Source: Phycisphaerales bacterium (GTDB taxonomy: Bacteria; Planctomycetota; Phycisphaerae; Phycisphaerales; UBA1924). Taken from it: a stretch of DNA of 64,000 nucleotides. The position numbers and the translations under genes are program-made. Location of the stretch: the NCBI GenBank assembly GCA_020427395.1, contig JAGQON010000011.1:35150-99149 (forward strand), written 5' to 3'. How positions within the stretch are numbered: the stretch's first letter is position 1; the number at the start of each line of letters is the position of its first letter. Positions 51,310 through 59,029 of this stretch are shown in pieces. The notes under the pieces are model-generated. The model was not told the DNA's origin. It made no database searches and saw only the letters and a list, made by a program, of their open reading frames with translations.

Positions 51310-52602
51310 TTATCGTCTGCGACGCGTGACGGCAATGCCTGCGAAGGCGAGCAGGGCACCGGTGCCGGGCGTGGGTACGGCGACGGAGACGATCGCTTCG
51401 AAGGTGGATGCGCCGTCGAACGAGACGAGGTCAACCTCGACATAGACCAGGCCGTCCTCGGCGAAGTCGAGGCCCGGGCCGATGCTGCCCGAGGCGTTGA
51501 AGTCGTCGATGATCCAGTCGCCGATGCCGTCGTTGTTCTCGTCGAAGGTATCACCGACAGAGAGCAGGGCGATGGCGGAGCTGAAGTCGTTGGCATCACC
51601 GGCGAAGAAGAGGGTCTCGGTGGCCTCAACGGTGTCCCAGATGAATACGGACTGGTTGAGGTTGTTGATCGAGAGCGCATCGACCGAGCCGCCCAGGGTG
51701 TAGCCGCCCAGGCTCATGCCCTCGCGGAGGACGATGTCGGCGTTGTAGGCGATGAACTCGTCGGAGCTTGAGGCGCCGTCGGTGTCGCCGCTAAAGACAT
51801 AGTTACCGCTGTTGTTGATGGAGACATGGTCGAAGTTGGCCCAGTTGTCGCCCTGGCCGGTGGCGAAGGATTCGCGTGCGACCTGCGAGCCGTTGACGGC
51901 GATGATGCCGTCGCTGGTGCTGGAGGTGTTGGCCACGAGGGCGTTGATCATGTTGGATCCGTTGCCCGAGACATGGTAATCAAAGTCGATGCCGTTGCTC
52001 GCATTGATGGTAAGCCCGCCCGAGTTGCCGATGACATCGCCTGCGCCCATGACGCGTGCGAGTGAGCCATCGGGATTAGAGCGGAAGAGGTGGCGTGAGG
52101 CGGTGCTGGTGCCGCCCATGCCGTCGTTGACGCCACCGACCCAGAAGCCGGTGCCGTCGTCGATCATCTGCGGGCGTGAGTTGAAGGTGCTGAGGAAGCC
52201 GGCGGCCAGGCCGGGCGCCTGGTCGGGCTCGGCGAGGATGAGCCCGCTCTGACCCCAGACGGCGTCGTTTCCGTTGAAGGAAGGCGAGTAGATGAACTCG
52301 CCGTTGTTGCCGATGCCCATGGTGCCCTCGCCACCTGTGAGCGAATCGGGCAGGCCCATGTCGGAGGTGAAGATGACGCCGGTGCCGTACCAGATGGCGC
52401 GTCGTCCGTCGTCGAGGGCGAGGACCGCGCCGACATCGCCGTTGCCGTTGGTGAACGGGCTGTTGATGGACGAGACGACTGAGCCGTCGATCATGTCGCC
52501 CTCGCGGACGACGATCTCGCCGGAGACTGCGGCGGGCCCGCCTGCGATGGCGAGACCGCAGGTGCTGATGAGCGCACTGAGCGCTATGACAGAGTTCTTC
52601 AT
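51310..52602 (-). CDS. Exported protein with PEP-CTERM-like sorting tail
   Basis: This 430-residue protein has a signal peptide (MKNSVIALSALISTCGLAIA) and a beta-rich body with repeats of the type REGDMIDG, GDVIGNSGGLTINA and REGMSLGGYTLGG. The end PTPGTGALLAFAGIAVTRRRR fits the CTERM pattern of a Pro-rich box, a hydrophobic helix and an Arg cluster, recognised by exosortase-type transpeptidases. It is probably exported and surface-anchored. GAAGG precedes the ATG at 52602. Confidence 0.8.
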   Translation of the reverse strand: MKNSVIALSALISTCGLAIAGGPAAVSGEIVVREGDMIDGSVVSSINSPFTNGNGDVGAVLALDDGRRAIWYGTGVIFTSDMGLPDSLTGGEGTMGIGNNGEFIYSPSFNGNDAVWGQSGLILAEPDQAPGLAAGFLSTFNSRPQMIDDGTGFWVGGVNDGMGGTSTASRHLFRSNPDGSLARVMGAGDVIGNSGGLTINASNGIDFDYHVSGNGSNMINALVANTSSTSDGIIAVNGSQVARESFATGQGDNWANFDHVSINNSGNYVFSGDTDGASSSDEFIAYNADIVLREGMSLGGYTLGGSVDALSINNLNQSVFIWDTVEATETLFFAGDANDFSSAIALLSVGDTFDENNDGIGDWIIDDFNASGSIGPGLDFAEDGLVYVEVDLVSFDGASTFEAIVSVAVPTPGTGALLAFAGIAVTRRRR

Positions 52603-52762
52603 ATGTGTTTCCCTTCTCTCAGTTGGGACGAATCCCGTTTGTGCGCGGGGAACGAGATCCGCGGCACGAGTGGTTATCGTACCTTGGAGCGTGGCGCTGA
52701 CGCAATATGAAACTGGCAACATCTGGCCAGTTAACTCGGTTTGAGGGACATGAAGGTCAACT

Positions 52763-53515
52763 TTATCGGCGATCGCGCCCTGCTAGGCCGTCAGTGGTGG
52801 TGAAGCCGGAGCCGATCCAGCTGACGAAGCTGCGATCGACGAATGGGCCGTCGATCTGGTTCATGTAGAGCAGCTCGACCGAGCCGTCGCCGAAGCTGTA
52901 GGTGGCGCGGGTGCGTGCGCCTTCCTCGTCGGATTCAATGACCGACGGCGGGTTGAGCCAGGTTGATGACCAGTTGTAGATGATCATCTTGTCGGATGGG
53001 TAGCGGATCTCGGTGGTGCGGGTGGCGCGGAGCTGGTGGTCGTGGATGGGTTGGGTGTCGGAAAAGTAGGCGGGTGCGGCGAAGAGAGCAGCGGTGGTGA
53101 AGACGCTGGCCTGGTAGTCGCCGGATTCGTTTGCACGCTCGCGTATGTCGGGCCAGAACTCGATCTGGGGGTATACGAGGTCGAGGATTCCGGGCTGGTC
53201 GTTCATCATGGCCATGTGCCAGCGGCGCATGTGCGCGCCGGGGGCGATGCCGCTGTTGGGGCCAACGGGTTCGAGGTGGGCGAGCCCCTCGAACTGCCCG
53301 GCGACGATGTAGGGGTGGGTGTCGCGGTTGTCGCTGGTGTACATCGCGAGCATGGTGGCCATCTGACGGGTGTCGCTGAGCGAAGTTGTGAAGCGGGCGG
53401 TGCGACGGGCGTTGGCGAGGGCGGGGATCGCGAGGGCGATGAGGACACCCACGATCGCGATGACGGCGAGGAGTTCGATGAGGGTGAAGGCGGGATGGGT
53501 GTGCTTGTGTCGCAT
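52763..53515 (-). CDS. Prepilin-type pseudopilin
   Basis: This 250-residue protein carries the type IV prepilin/type II secretion signal FTLIELLAVIAIVGVLIALA near the N-terminus. Cleavage by prepilin peptidase is expected before Phe10. The body contains the ARRTARFTTSLSDTRQMATM helix and a predicted calcium- or sugar-binding globular domain typical of the H-X9-DG pseudopilins abundant in planctomycetes, here ending SFGDGSVELLYMNQIDG. Its start overlaps the stop of the next upstream gene by one base. Role: fibre assembly or secretion. Confidence 0.85.
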   Translation of the reverse strand: MRHKHTHPAFTLIELLAVIAIVGVLIALAIPALANARRTARFTTSLSDTRQMATMLAMYTSDNRDTHPYIVAGQFEGLAHLEPVGPNSGIAPGAHMRRWHMAMMNDQPGILDLVYPQIEFWPDIRERANESGDYQASVFTTAALFAAPAYFSDTQPIHDHQLRATRTTEIRYPSDKMIIYNWSSTWLNPPSVIESDEEGARTRATYSFGDGSVELLYMNQIDGPFVDRSFVSWIGSGFTTTDGLAGRDRR

Positions 53516-54435
53516 CAGTAGATCAACGCGGGAAGGTTGGCGAGGTCGGCGTTTACGAAATGCATGCCGTTGATATCCCAGTCCGCCCGCTCGGGGTTCC
53601 AGACGAGCCAGAGCACGATCGGGTAGCGATCGCCGCGCTGTGATTCAACAACGATCCCCGCGATTGCGAGCAGCTGAACCTGCACGCGCGTGTATGCCAG
53701 AGGGTCTGCGTGCACATACTGGAACCATGTTGTCGACCCGCCTGCCTGCCCGCCCCGCCAGTACTCCTGCCCGCGCGGGTGATTGACGACGGGCTGGTCT
53801 GAGCCAATGTGCGTGTGCTTCCAGCACATGGCGAACAGTGATTCTGTGGGATTGGTGCTGATCGCGGTGATGTGACCGGCGGGTTTCTCCGTGGCGCGAG
53901 CGCCGAGGTAGATATCCCTGAACGCCTGATCAGAGGAGATGCCATCCGGCAATGGGGAGCCAACATAGTGCGGGTAGGTGTCCTGCATGTAGAGCGAGGG
54001 GTCGTCGATGGGTCGGGTAACATCGCCTCGGTTGTGTCGCCAAGCGATGTAGCGATCGACATCGCGCTGCGGGTCGTCGGTGGTGACGAGGCGGTAGTGA
54101 ACGAACTGGGCCAGGACGGAGCGGAGCTTTCGCTTTGCCTCAACGAGCTGTGTGTCATTCAAAGTCGCGGGGATTTGCGTCGTCGCGGGTTGTGGATCTT
54201 GGATGGGCACGCGACCAAAGTAGGAATGCGATGCATCGAGATCGCTGAACGATTCGACGGATGTCATCTCGAGCGTGGCGTAGGCGGCCTGCGCGTCGCG
54301 CTTGATGAGCGCCTGATCGGGCGTGGGCTCGTAGAAACGCTCAACCGCGGTCGGGCGCGAGCGCCACCAGTAGAAGATGCTGGTGGCGGCGATCAGGGTG
54401 ATCGCGATCGAGACCAGGAACCATTTGCGTTTCAT
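53515..54435 (-). CDS. Membrane-anchored protein coupled to the pseudopilin
   Basis: This 306-residue protein starts at the ATG at 54435, with GGGGTG upstream. It has an N-terminal membrane anchor (WFLVSIAITLIAATSIFYWW) and a 270-residue domain outside the cytoplasm with no known motif (DRYIAWRHNRGDVTRPIDDP; YWRGGQAGGSTTWFQYVHAD). It overlaps the pseudopilin start by one base (TGATG), so both are probably made together and may work in the same surface or secretion structure. Confidence 0.62.
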   Translation of the reverse strand: MKRKWFLVSIAITLIAATSIFYWWRSRPTAVERFYEPTPDQALIKRDAQAAYATLEMTSVESFSDLDASHSYFGRVPIQDPQPATTQIPATLNDTQLVEAKRKLRSVLAQFVHYRLVTTDDPQRDVDRYIAWRHNRGDVTRPIDDPSLYMQDTYPHYVGSPLPDGISSDQAFRDIYLGARATEKPAGHITAISTNPTESLFAMCWKHTHIGSDQPVVNHPRGQEYWRGGQAGGSTTWFQYVHADPLAYTRVQVQLLAIAGIVVESQRGDRYPIVLWLVWNPERADWDINGMHFVNADLANLPALIY

Positions 54436-54484
54436 GTGCACCCCATGGGAGAGGTGTAGGTTGATAGGGCTAGATAGTTGCAAG

Positions 54485-55591
54485 TTAGACAGGGAAATAG
54501 GTTCCGGTGCGCCAGCTTGCTTCTCTATACTCGCTGACGAACTGCATCACTTCCTTGTCTGACCAATGATCAATCCGCTCGGCGACCTTTGACTCAAAGA
54601 GTGCCCGGAATCGGAGCATGAACAGGGCACTTGCGAGATCGGCTGCCTTTGCATTTCCGGATATGCCTGAGACATCGATCAGGCACTGATCATGGCCGAT
54701 CCGCTCGGCTCGCTCCGAGAGCCACCGCTTTGATTGATCGATCTCACAGAATCGGAGCATCGGAACTTCGTAGCCGCGTTCGCTGAAAAATAGCTCCAGT
54801 TGGTCCCAGGTCTGAGGCATGGGTGATGGCAATGGGTCGAGTTGGCAGTTGAACTCCGGCACGGTGCTGTGCTTGAGGGTTGGCCACTTGGCTTTGTCGG
54901 TGAAAGCATGCTCGGATGCAATCTCTGGCGGGACAAGAAGCTGCCCCCGGTAGACCCGGGGCGAGCGACTGGGAAACTCGGGTGTGCAGATGTACGTGGG
55001 CGGCCAGAACCACGACCTATCCAATCGGCCGCAGTGCGGGCATGGGGTCCAGCGGCTGCTTTCGCTCGCGCTGAACCACGACGATCGGTAGCGATTGCGC
55101 CCGGGCAATGCACCTCGGTCGATGACGCAAGCTAAATCATGTATCTGATCACCACCTTGGACAATGACATCGCCAATGAGGATATCGTCGTCGAAGTCCG
55201 GCATGAGCGCATCGATCACGCGGCGGTGTACGATTGACATGCGGATGACGCGCAGCGGCGCAATCCACATGGCTTTGTAGTGATGCTCTGCGATCGTGTT
55301 GTTAGATTTCTTCGTCGGTTTGAAGACTACATCGAGCGGTGCTTTGGCGTTCTTGGCGTCCCACACGCTGCAGTGGATGCAGCCGTGGAGCCGGTCGATC
55401 GCCCAGTCTTCGTACCGCATGATCTCGCCACTGTCGGGTTTGAGTTCGGCGCTGATAGGGAGGTCGGGACCTTGTTTGCACCAGGCGGTTTCGAATGCGA
55501 ACTTATCCGTTGTGAATAGCAGCCAGTCGCCGCGCGGGTCGGGTGTGACCTTTGTCTTCCACCATCGTTCTTTAACCGGGATCGCGGGCAT
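54485..55591 (-). CDS. Hypothetical protein with CxxC zinc motif
   Basis: This 368-residue protein has a central TPCPHCGRLDRS motif followed by TYICTPEF, which may be a zinc finger. The N-terminal part contains CIHCSVWDAKNAKAPLDVVF, and the middle HRRVIDALMPDFDDDILIGD, a pattern loosely like Imm11-type immunity proteins. I start at the ATG at 55591; one at 55609 lies on the terminator U-tract of the preceding gene. The gene seems less GC-rich than its neighbours. Function unknown. Confidence 0.58.
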   Translation of the reverse strand: MPAIPVKERWWKTKVTPDPRGDWLLFTTDKFAFETAWCKQGPDLPISAELKPDSGEIMRYEDWAIDRLHGCIHCSVWDAKNAKAPLDVVFKPTKKSNNTIAEHHYKAMWIAPLRVIRMSIVHRRVIDALMPDFDDDILIGDVIVQGGDQIHDLACVIDRGALPGRNRYRSSWFSASESSRWTPCPHCGRLDRSWFWPPTYICTPEFPSRSPRVYRGQLLVPPEIASEHAFTDKAKWPTLKHSTVPEFNCQLDPLPSPMPQTWDQLELFFSERGYEVPMLRFCEIDQSKRWLSERAERIGHDQCLIDVSGISGNAKAADLASALFMLRFRALFESKVAERIDHWSDKEVMQFVSEYREASWRTGTYFPV

Positions 55592-55610
55592 GGGGAGGAC
55601 AGTGTACATG

Positions 55611-55632
55611 AAAAAACCCGGCGTGGGCCGGG
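55611..55632 (-). terminator. Terminator of the ferredoxin gene
   Basis: CCCGGC (55617-55622) pairs with GCCGGG (55627-55632), followed on the minus strand by TTTTTT. It lies between the ferredoxin stop and the next minus-strand gene. Between it and the ferredoxin (55676-55716) are two further hairpins: TCCGC/GCGGA and TCCGCC-AGA-GGCGGA. Confidence 0.8.
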
Positions 55633-55748
55633 TGGTGGTGGAGCTTGGTGAGTGGATGGAGGAAGACCCCTCCGATCCGCTTTCAGCGGACCACCTCCCC
55701 GTCCGCCAGAGGCGGATCTTCGACCGGCGGGGAAGGCACAAGAGGTGG

Positions 55749-56009
55749 TTACTTGTTGTAGTAGTCGATGTTGATCTGGACATACTTGGACCACTCGTCG
55801 GGGAGGTCCTCGTCCTGGAAGATGGCCTGGACGGGGCACTCGTCGACGCAGAGGCCGCAGTCGATGCAGGTGTCGGGGTCGATGAAGAGCTGGTCGCTGG
55901 TCTCGAAGTCTGCTTCGTCCTTGGTGGGGTGGATGCAGTCCACTGGGCAGGCGTCGACACAGCTGGTGTCTTTGGTCTTGATGCACGGCTCGGCGATGAT
56001 GTGGGGCAT
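55749..56009 (-). CDS. Ferredoxin (7Fe type, 3Fe-4S and 4Fe-4S)
   Basis: This 86-residue cytoplasmic electron carrier has two cluster motifs: PCIKTKDTSCVDACPVDCIH (C-x7-C-x3-C-x3-C pattern) at the N-terminus and CIDCGLCVDECP at about 46-57. The extended first motif and spacing fit FdxA-like 7Fe ferredoxins. The acidic surface (DEDLPDEW) is typical. The ATG at 56009 has AAGGGACG upstream. Redox partner unknown. Confidence 0.9.
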   Translation of the reverse strand: MPHIIAEPCIKTKDTSCVDACPVDCIHPTKDEADFETSDQLFIDPDTCIDCGLCVDECPVQAIFQDEDLPDEWSKYVQINIDYYNK

Positions 56010-56177
56010 GGTGGTCGTCCCTTGTGAGTATCGGTTGTCCATCCCGCGGGTGAACCTCGGCGGGGGTGGTATTCTGACTTGTATCCTAGTCGGACGCAAG
56101 CATTTCGTCAGGGGAGAATGAGTCTCATCGGCGCGATCCGGGGGCGTGCTTGAACGGGCCCCGGTGGGCGGGACGCG

Positions 56178-56183
56178 TAGACT
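56178..56183 (+). promoter_or_regulatory. Putative -10 box before the M42-like gene
   Basis: TAGACT ends 5 bases before the ATG at 56189, with no ribosome site between, so the transcript may be leaderless. A TTGAAC 22 bases upstream is too far for a standard -35. Confidence 0.35.
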
Positions 56184-56188
56184 CGTGT

Positions 56189-57460
56189 ATGAGCAGCAAT
56201 ACCCCCACCACGCCGACCGCTACAACCCCCGATAAGCACCCCATCAGCGATGAAACCCGAGAGAAGCATGTGGACTGGCTCATGGGGCTGACCCAGATCC
56301 CGACGGCCGCGGGCAAGGAGCATCGGGTGATCGCGTGGATCGATCGGTGGCTGACGGGACGGAGCGGGATCGAGAAGCGGGTCGATGCGCATGGGAACAT
56401 CGAGCTTTCTCTGGGCGGTGCGCCCAAGACCGATCATCCGGTCTACTTCACAGCGCATCTGGATCATCCGGCGTTTGTGGTGGAGCAGATCACGAACCCG
56501 ACCGAGCTGATCCTGTCGTTCCGCGGAGGCGTGATGAGCGATTACTTCCCCGATGCTCCGATCCGGGTCTATACCGACGACGATCGGTACGCAACGGCGA
56601 CGATCAGCGAGGAGCACGACCCGGACGGGAAGGAATGGAGCGAGACGGAGGAGCGGCCGTTCAAGATGTATTGTGCGCGTAGCGAGGAGCCGCACGGGGC
56701 GAGCGTGGGCGATGTGGGGACTTGGGTGCTGCCCGATGCGCAGATCATTGACGATGAGTTTGGCGGGATCATCCATACCAACGCGTGCGACGATCTGGCG
56801 GCGGTGGCGGCGGCGCTGTGCGCGTTTGATGAGATCCGCATGGCGCAGGACAACGGAGCCGCAAAGAACGATGTGCGTGTGCTGTTCACCCTGGCCGAGG
56901 AGATCGGGTTTGTGGGGGCGATCGGCGCGAGCCGCGACGGGTTCATGCCCAAGGGCTCGCGGATCATCGCGCTGGAGAACTCGCGGGCGTTCCCGGATTC
57001 GCCAATTCATGGCGGGCCAATAGTGCGAGTTGGTGATCGGATCAGCGTGTTCTCGCCGGAGCTGACGGGGGCGGTGGCGAAGGTGGCCGAGCGCATCGCG
57101 GGCGGGCCGGCGCTGCCCAAGGCGTCGGAGAAGATGAGCGACATGCCAACATGGAAGTGGCAGCGCAAGCTGATGGCGGGCGGGGCATGCGAGGCGAGCG
57201 TGTACTGCGCGTATGGCTACACCTCGACCTGTGTGTGCCTGCCGCTGGGCAACTACCACAACATGGCGGGGCTGGCTGAGGCGCAGGCGGGGACGCACGA
57301 GGGCACGCCTCGGGTTGGGCGTGAGTATGTCGGGATCGACGACTTCCACGGGATGGTGGACCTGCTGATCGGGTGCGGGATGGATTTGCCGCAGAGCCCG
57401 GGGTTTATGGAGCGGGTGGAGAAGCTGTGGGAAGGCCGCAAGTTTGTGATCGGGTCATGA
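56189..57460 (+). CDS. M42-like metallopeptidase
   Basis: This 423-residue cytoplasmic aminopeptidase-like protein has metal-binding residues in TAHLDHPAFVVE (His/Asp), ACDDLAAVAAALCAF (bridging Asp), FTLAEEIGFVGAIG (catalytic and metal Glu) and GNYHNMAGLAEA (His). This is the M42/M20-type pattern of dinuclear-metal exopeptidases. One position normally Asp appears as Glu (IALENSRAF). The start is the ATG at 56189. It overlaps the ppk2 gene by 4 bases. Confidence 0.82.
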   Translation: MSSNTPTTPTATTPDKHPISDETREKHVDWLMGLTQIPTAAGKEHRVIAWIDRWLTGRSGIEKRVDAHGNIELSLGGAPKTDHPVYFTAHLDHPAFVVEQITNPTELILSFRGGVMSDYFPDAPIRVYTDDDRYATATISEEHDPDGKEWSETEERPFKMYCARSEEPHGASVGDVGTWVLPDAQIIDDEFGGIIHTNACDDLAAVAAALCAFDEIRMAQDNGAAKNDVRVLFTLAEEIGFVGAIGASRDGFMPKGSRIIALENSRAFPDSPIHGGPIVRVGDRISVFSPELTGAVAKVAERIAGGPALPKASEKMSDMPTWKWQRKLMAGGACEASVYCAYGYTSTCVCLPLGNYHNMAGLAEAQAGTHEGTPRVGREYVGIDDFHGMVDLLIGCGMDLPQSPGFMERVEKLWEGRKFVIGS

Positions 57461-58284
57461 GCGTTGCAAAGAAGTATCAGGTTGGCATCGGCGACAAGGT
57501 CGATCTTTCAACATGGAAGACCGACGACGCCGAGGGTGTCGAGCGGGCGGTGGTTGAGGCCAAGACCGAAGAGAACGCGATGATCATCGCGGACCTGCAG
57601 CACAAGCTGTACGCCCAGCACGAGCGGAGCGTGCTGTTCGTGCTGCAGGCCATGGACGCGGCGGGCAAGGACTCGACGATCCGGCGCGTGTTCGGGCGGG
57701 TGAACCCGCAGGGCGTGCAGGTGAAGTCGTTCAAGCGCCCGACCGAGGACGAGCTGGCGCACGATTTCCTGTGGCGGGTGCACCTGCACACGCCGCGGCG
57801 CGGGCACATTGCGCTGTTCAATCGCTCGCACTACGAGGATGTGCTGGTGGCGCGGGTGGACAACCTTGTGCCCGAGGCGCGGTGGCAGAAGCGGTATGAG
57901 TCGATCAACGGATTCGAGCAGGCGCTGATCAACGGCGGGACGGAGATCGTGAAGATCTACCTGCACCTTTCCAAGGATCGCCAGCGTGAGAAGCTTGAGG
58001 AGCGTCTTACCGACCCGACGAAGAACTGGAAGTTCGAGGCCGGTGATCTGGAGACGCGCCAGAAGTGGGACGCGTATATGCACGCGTATGAGGACGCGAT
58101 CAGCCAGTGCAACGCGGAGCACGCGCAGTGGCACATCGTGCCGACGGACCGCAAGTGGTACCGGGTGTGGGTGGTGTCCGAGATCGTCCGGGCGACGCTG
58201 GAAGAGATCGGGCCTAGGTTCCCTGAACCGAAGCTCGACCCGATGGCGGCGATGAAGCTGCTTGAGCAGATGAACGGCGGGTGA
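57457..58284 (+). CDS. ppk2: Polyphosphate kinase 2 family protein
   Basis: This 275-residue cytoplasmic enzyme transfers phosphate from polyphosphate to a nucleotide. The P-loop is QAMDAAGKDSTIRRVFGRV, the second motif RRGHIALFNRSHYEDVLVAR and the lid region LHLSKDRQREKLEERLTDPT, matching PPK2 proteins. The single-domain length fits class I or III, which accept AMP or ADP. It starts inside the stop of the M42-like gene (ATGA), so the two are coupled. No pap or ppx gene is nearby. Confidence 0.9.
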   Translation: MSVAKKYQVGIGDKVDLSTWKTDDAEGVERAVVEAKTEENAMIIADLQHKLYAQHERSVLFVLQAMDAAGKDSTIRRVFGRVNPQGVQVKSFKRPTEDELAHDFLWRVHLHTPRRGHIALFNRSHYEDVLVARVDNLVPEARWQKRYESINGFEQALINGGTEIVKIYLHLSKDRQREKLEERLTDPTKNWKFEAGDLETRQKWDAYMHAYEDAISQCNAEHAQWHIVPTDRKWYRVWVVSEIVRATLEEIGPRFPEPKLDPMAAMKLLEQMNGG

Positions 58285-58405
58285 AACACACGAAACCCGT
58301 GCAGGTGCATTCCCAATAGGTTGGGTGCGAGATGGTATGATCTCGCAGTTGCCCAGCCTGGCGCTGAGACCGGGCGGGGTGGGTCTTGATTGAGGGAGGT
58401 GCACG

Positions 58406-59026
58406 GTGGGAATGATGCTGATTCTTGGCGTTCTGGGCGGGCTGCTGCTCGTTGTGATCGTGCTCGTGGCGTTTGTCGCGGGGATCTACAACAAGCTGGT
58501 GGTGCTCAAGAACCGCTATCTCAACGCGTTTGCGCAGATCGAGGTGCAGCTCAAGCGGCGTCACGACCTGATCCCGGCGCTGGTGGAGACTGTGAAGGGC
58601 TACATGAGCCACGAGCGCGAGACGCTCGAGGCCGTGATCACGGCGCGGAACCAGGCCGCGGGCTTGCTGCAGGCGGCCAAGGGGCACATCGGCGATGCCG
58701 GTGCCATGGGCAAGCTGGCGGGGGCTGAGCAGGCGCTGAGCGGGGCGATGGGTGGACTGTTCGCGGTGATGGAGGCGTACCCGGACCTGAAGGCCAACGA
58801 GCAGATGAGCACGCTTCAGGAGGAGCTGACGAGCACAGAGAACAAGGTGGCGTTCAGCCGTCAGGCGTACAACGACTCGGTGATGAACTACAACACGCGC
58901 CGTCAGAGCTTCCCCACCGTCGTGATTGCGGGGATGGTCGGGCACGGCAGCGACGCGTCGATGCTGGAGTTTGAGGACTCGGCCGCGATCCAGCAGGCAC
59001 CCAATGTCTCGATCAACAACGCGTAA
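58406..59026 (+). CDS. LemA-family membrane protein
   Basis: This 206-residue protein starts at a GTG (58406) with GGGAGG 6 bases upstream. It has an N-terminal membrane helix (MLILGVLGGLLLVVIVLVAF) followed by the LemA helical domain: YNKLVVLKNRYLNAFAQIEV, RRHDLIPALVETVKGYMSHE, and SRQAYNDSVMNYNTRRQSFP. LemA proteins are often encoded with M48 peptidases, as here 3 bases downstream. The TATGAT at 58335 is a possible promoter -10. Function uncertain; probably envelope homeostasis. Confidence 0.9.
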   Translation: MGMMLILGVLGGLLLVVIVLVAFVAGIYNKLVVLKNRYLNAFAQIEVQLKRRHDLIPALVETVKGYMSHERETLEAVITARNQAAGLLQAAKGHIGDAGAMGKLAGAEQALSGAMGGLFAVMEAYPDLKANEQMSTLQEELTSTENKVAFSRQAYNDSVMNYNTRRQSFPTVVIAGMVGHGSDASMLEFEDSAAIQQAPNVSINNA

Positions 59027-59029
59027 GCC

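Noticed and set aside
49311..51680. 789-codon minus-strand open frame
   Set aside because: It is antisense to the hybrid kinase and its translation has no domain.
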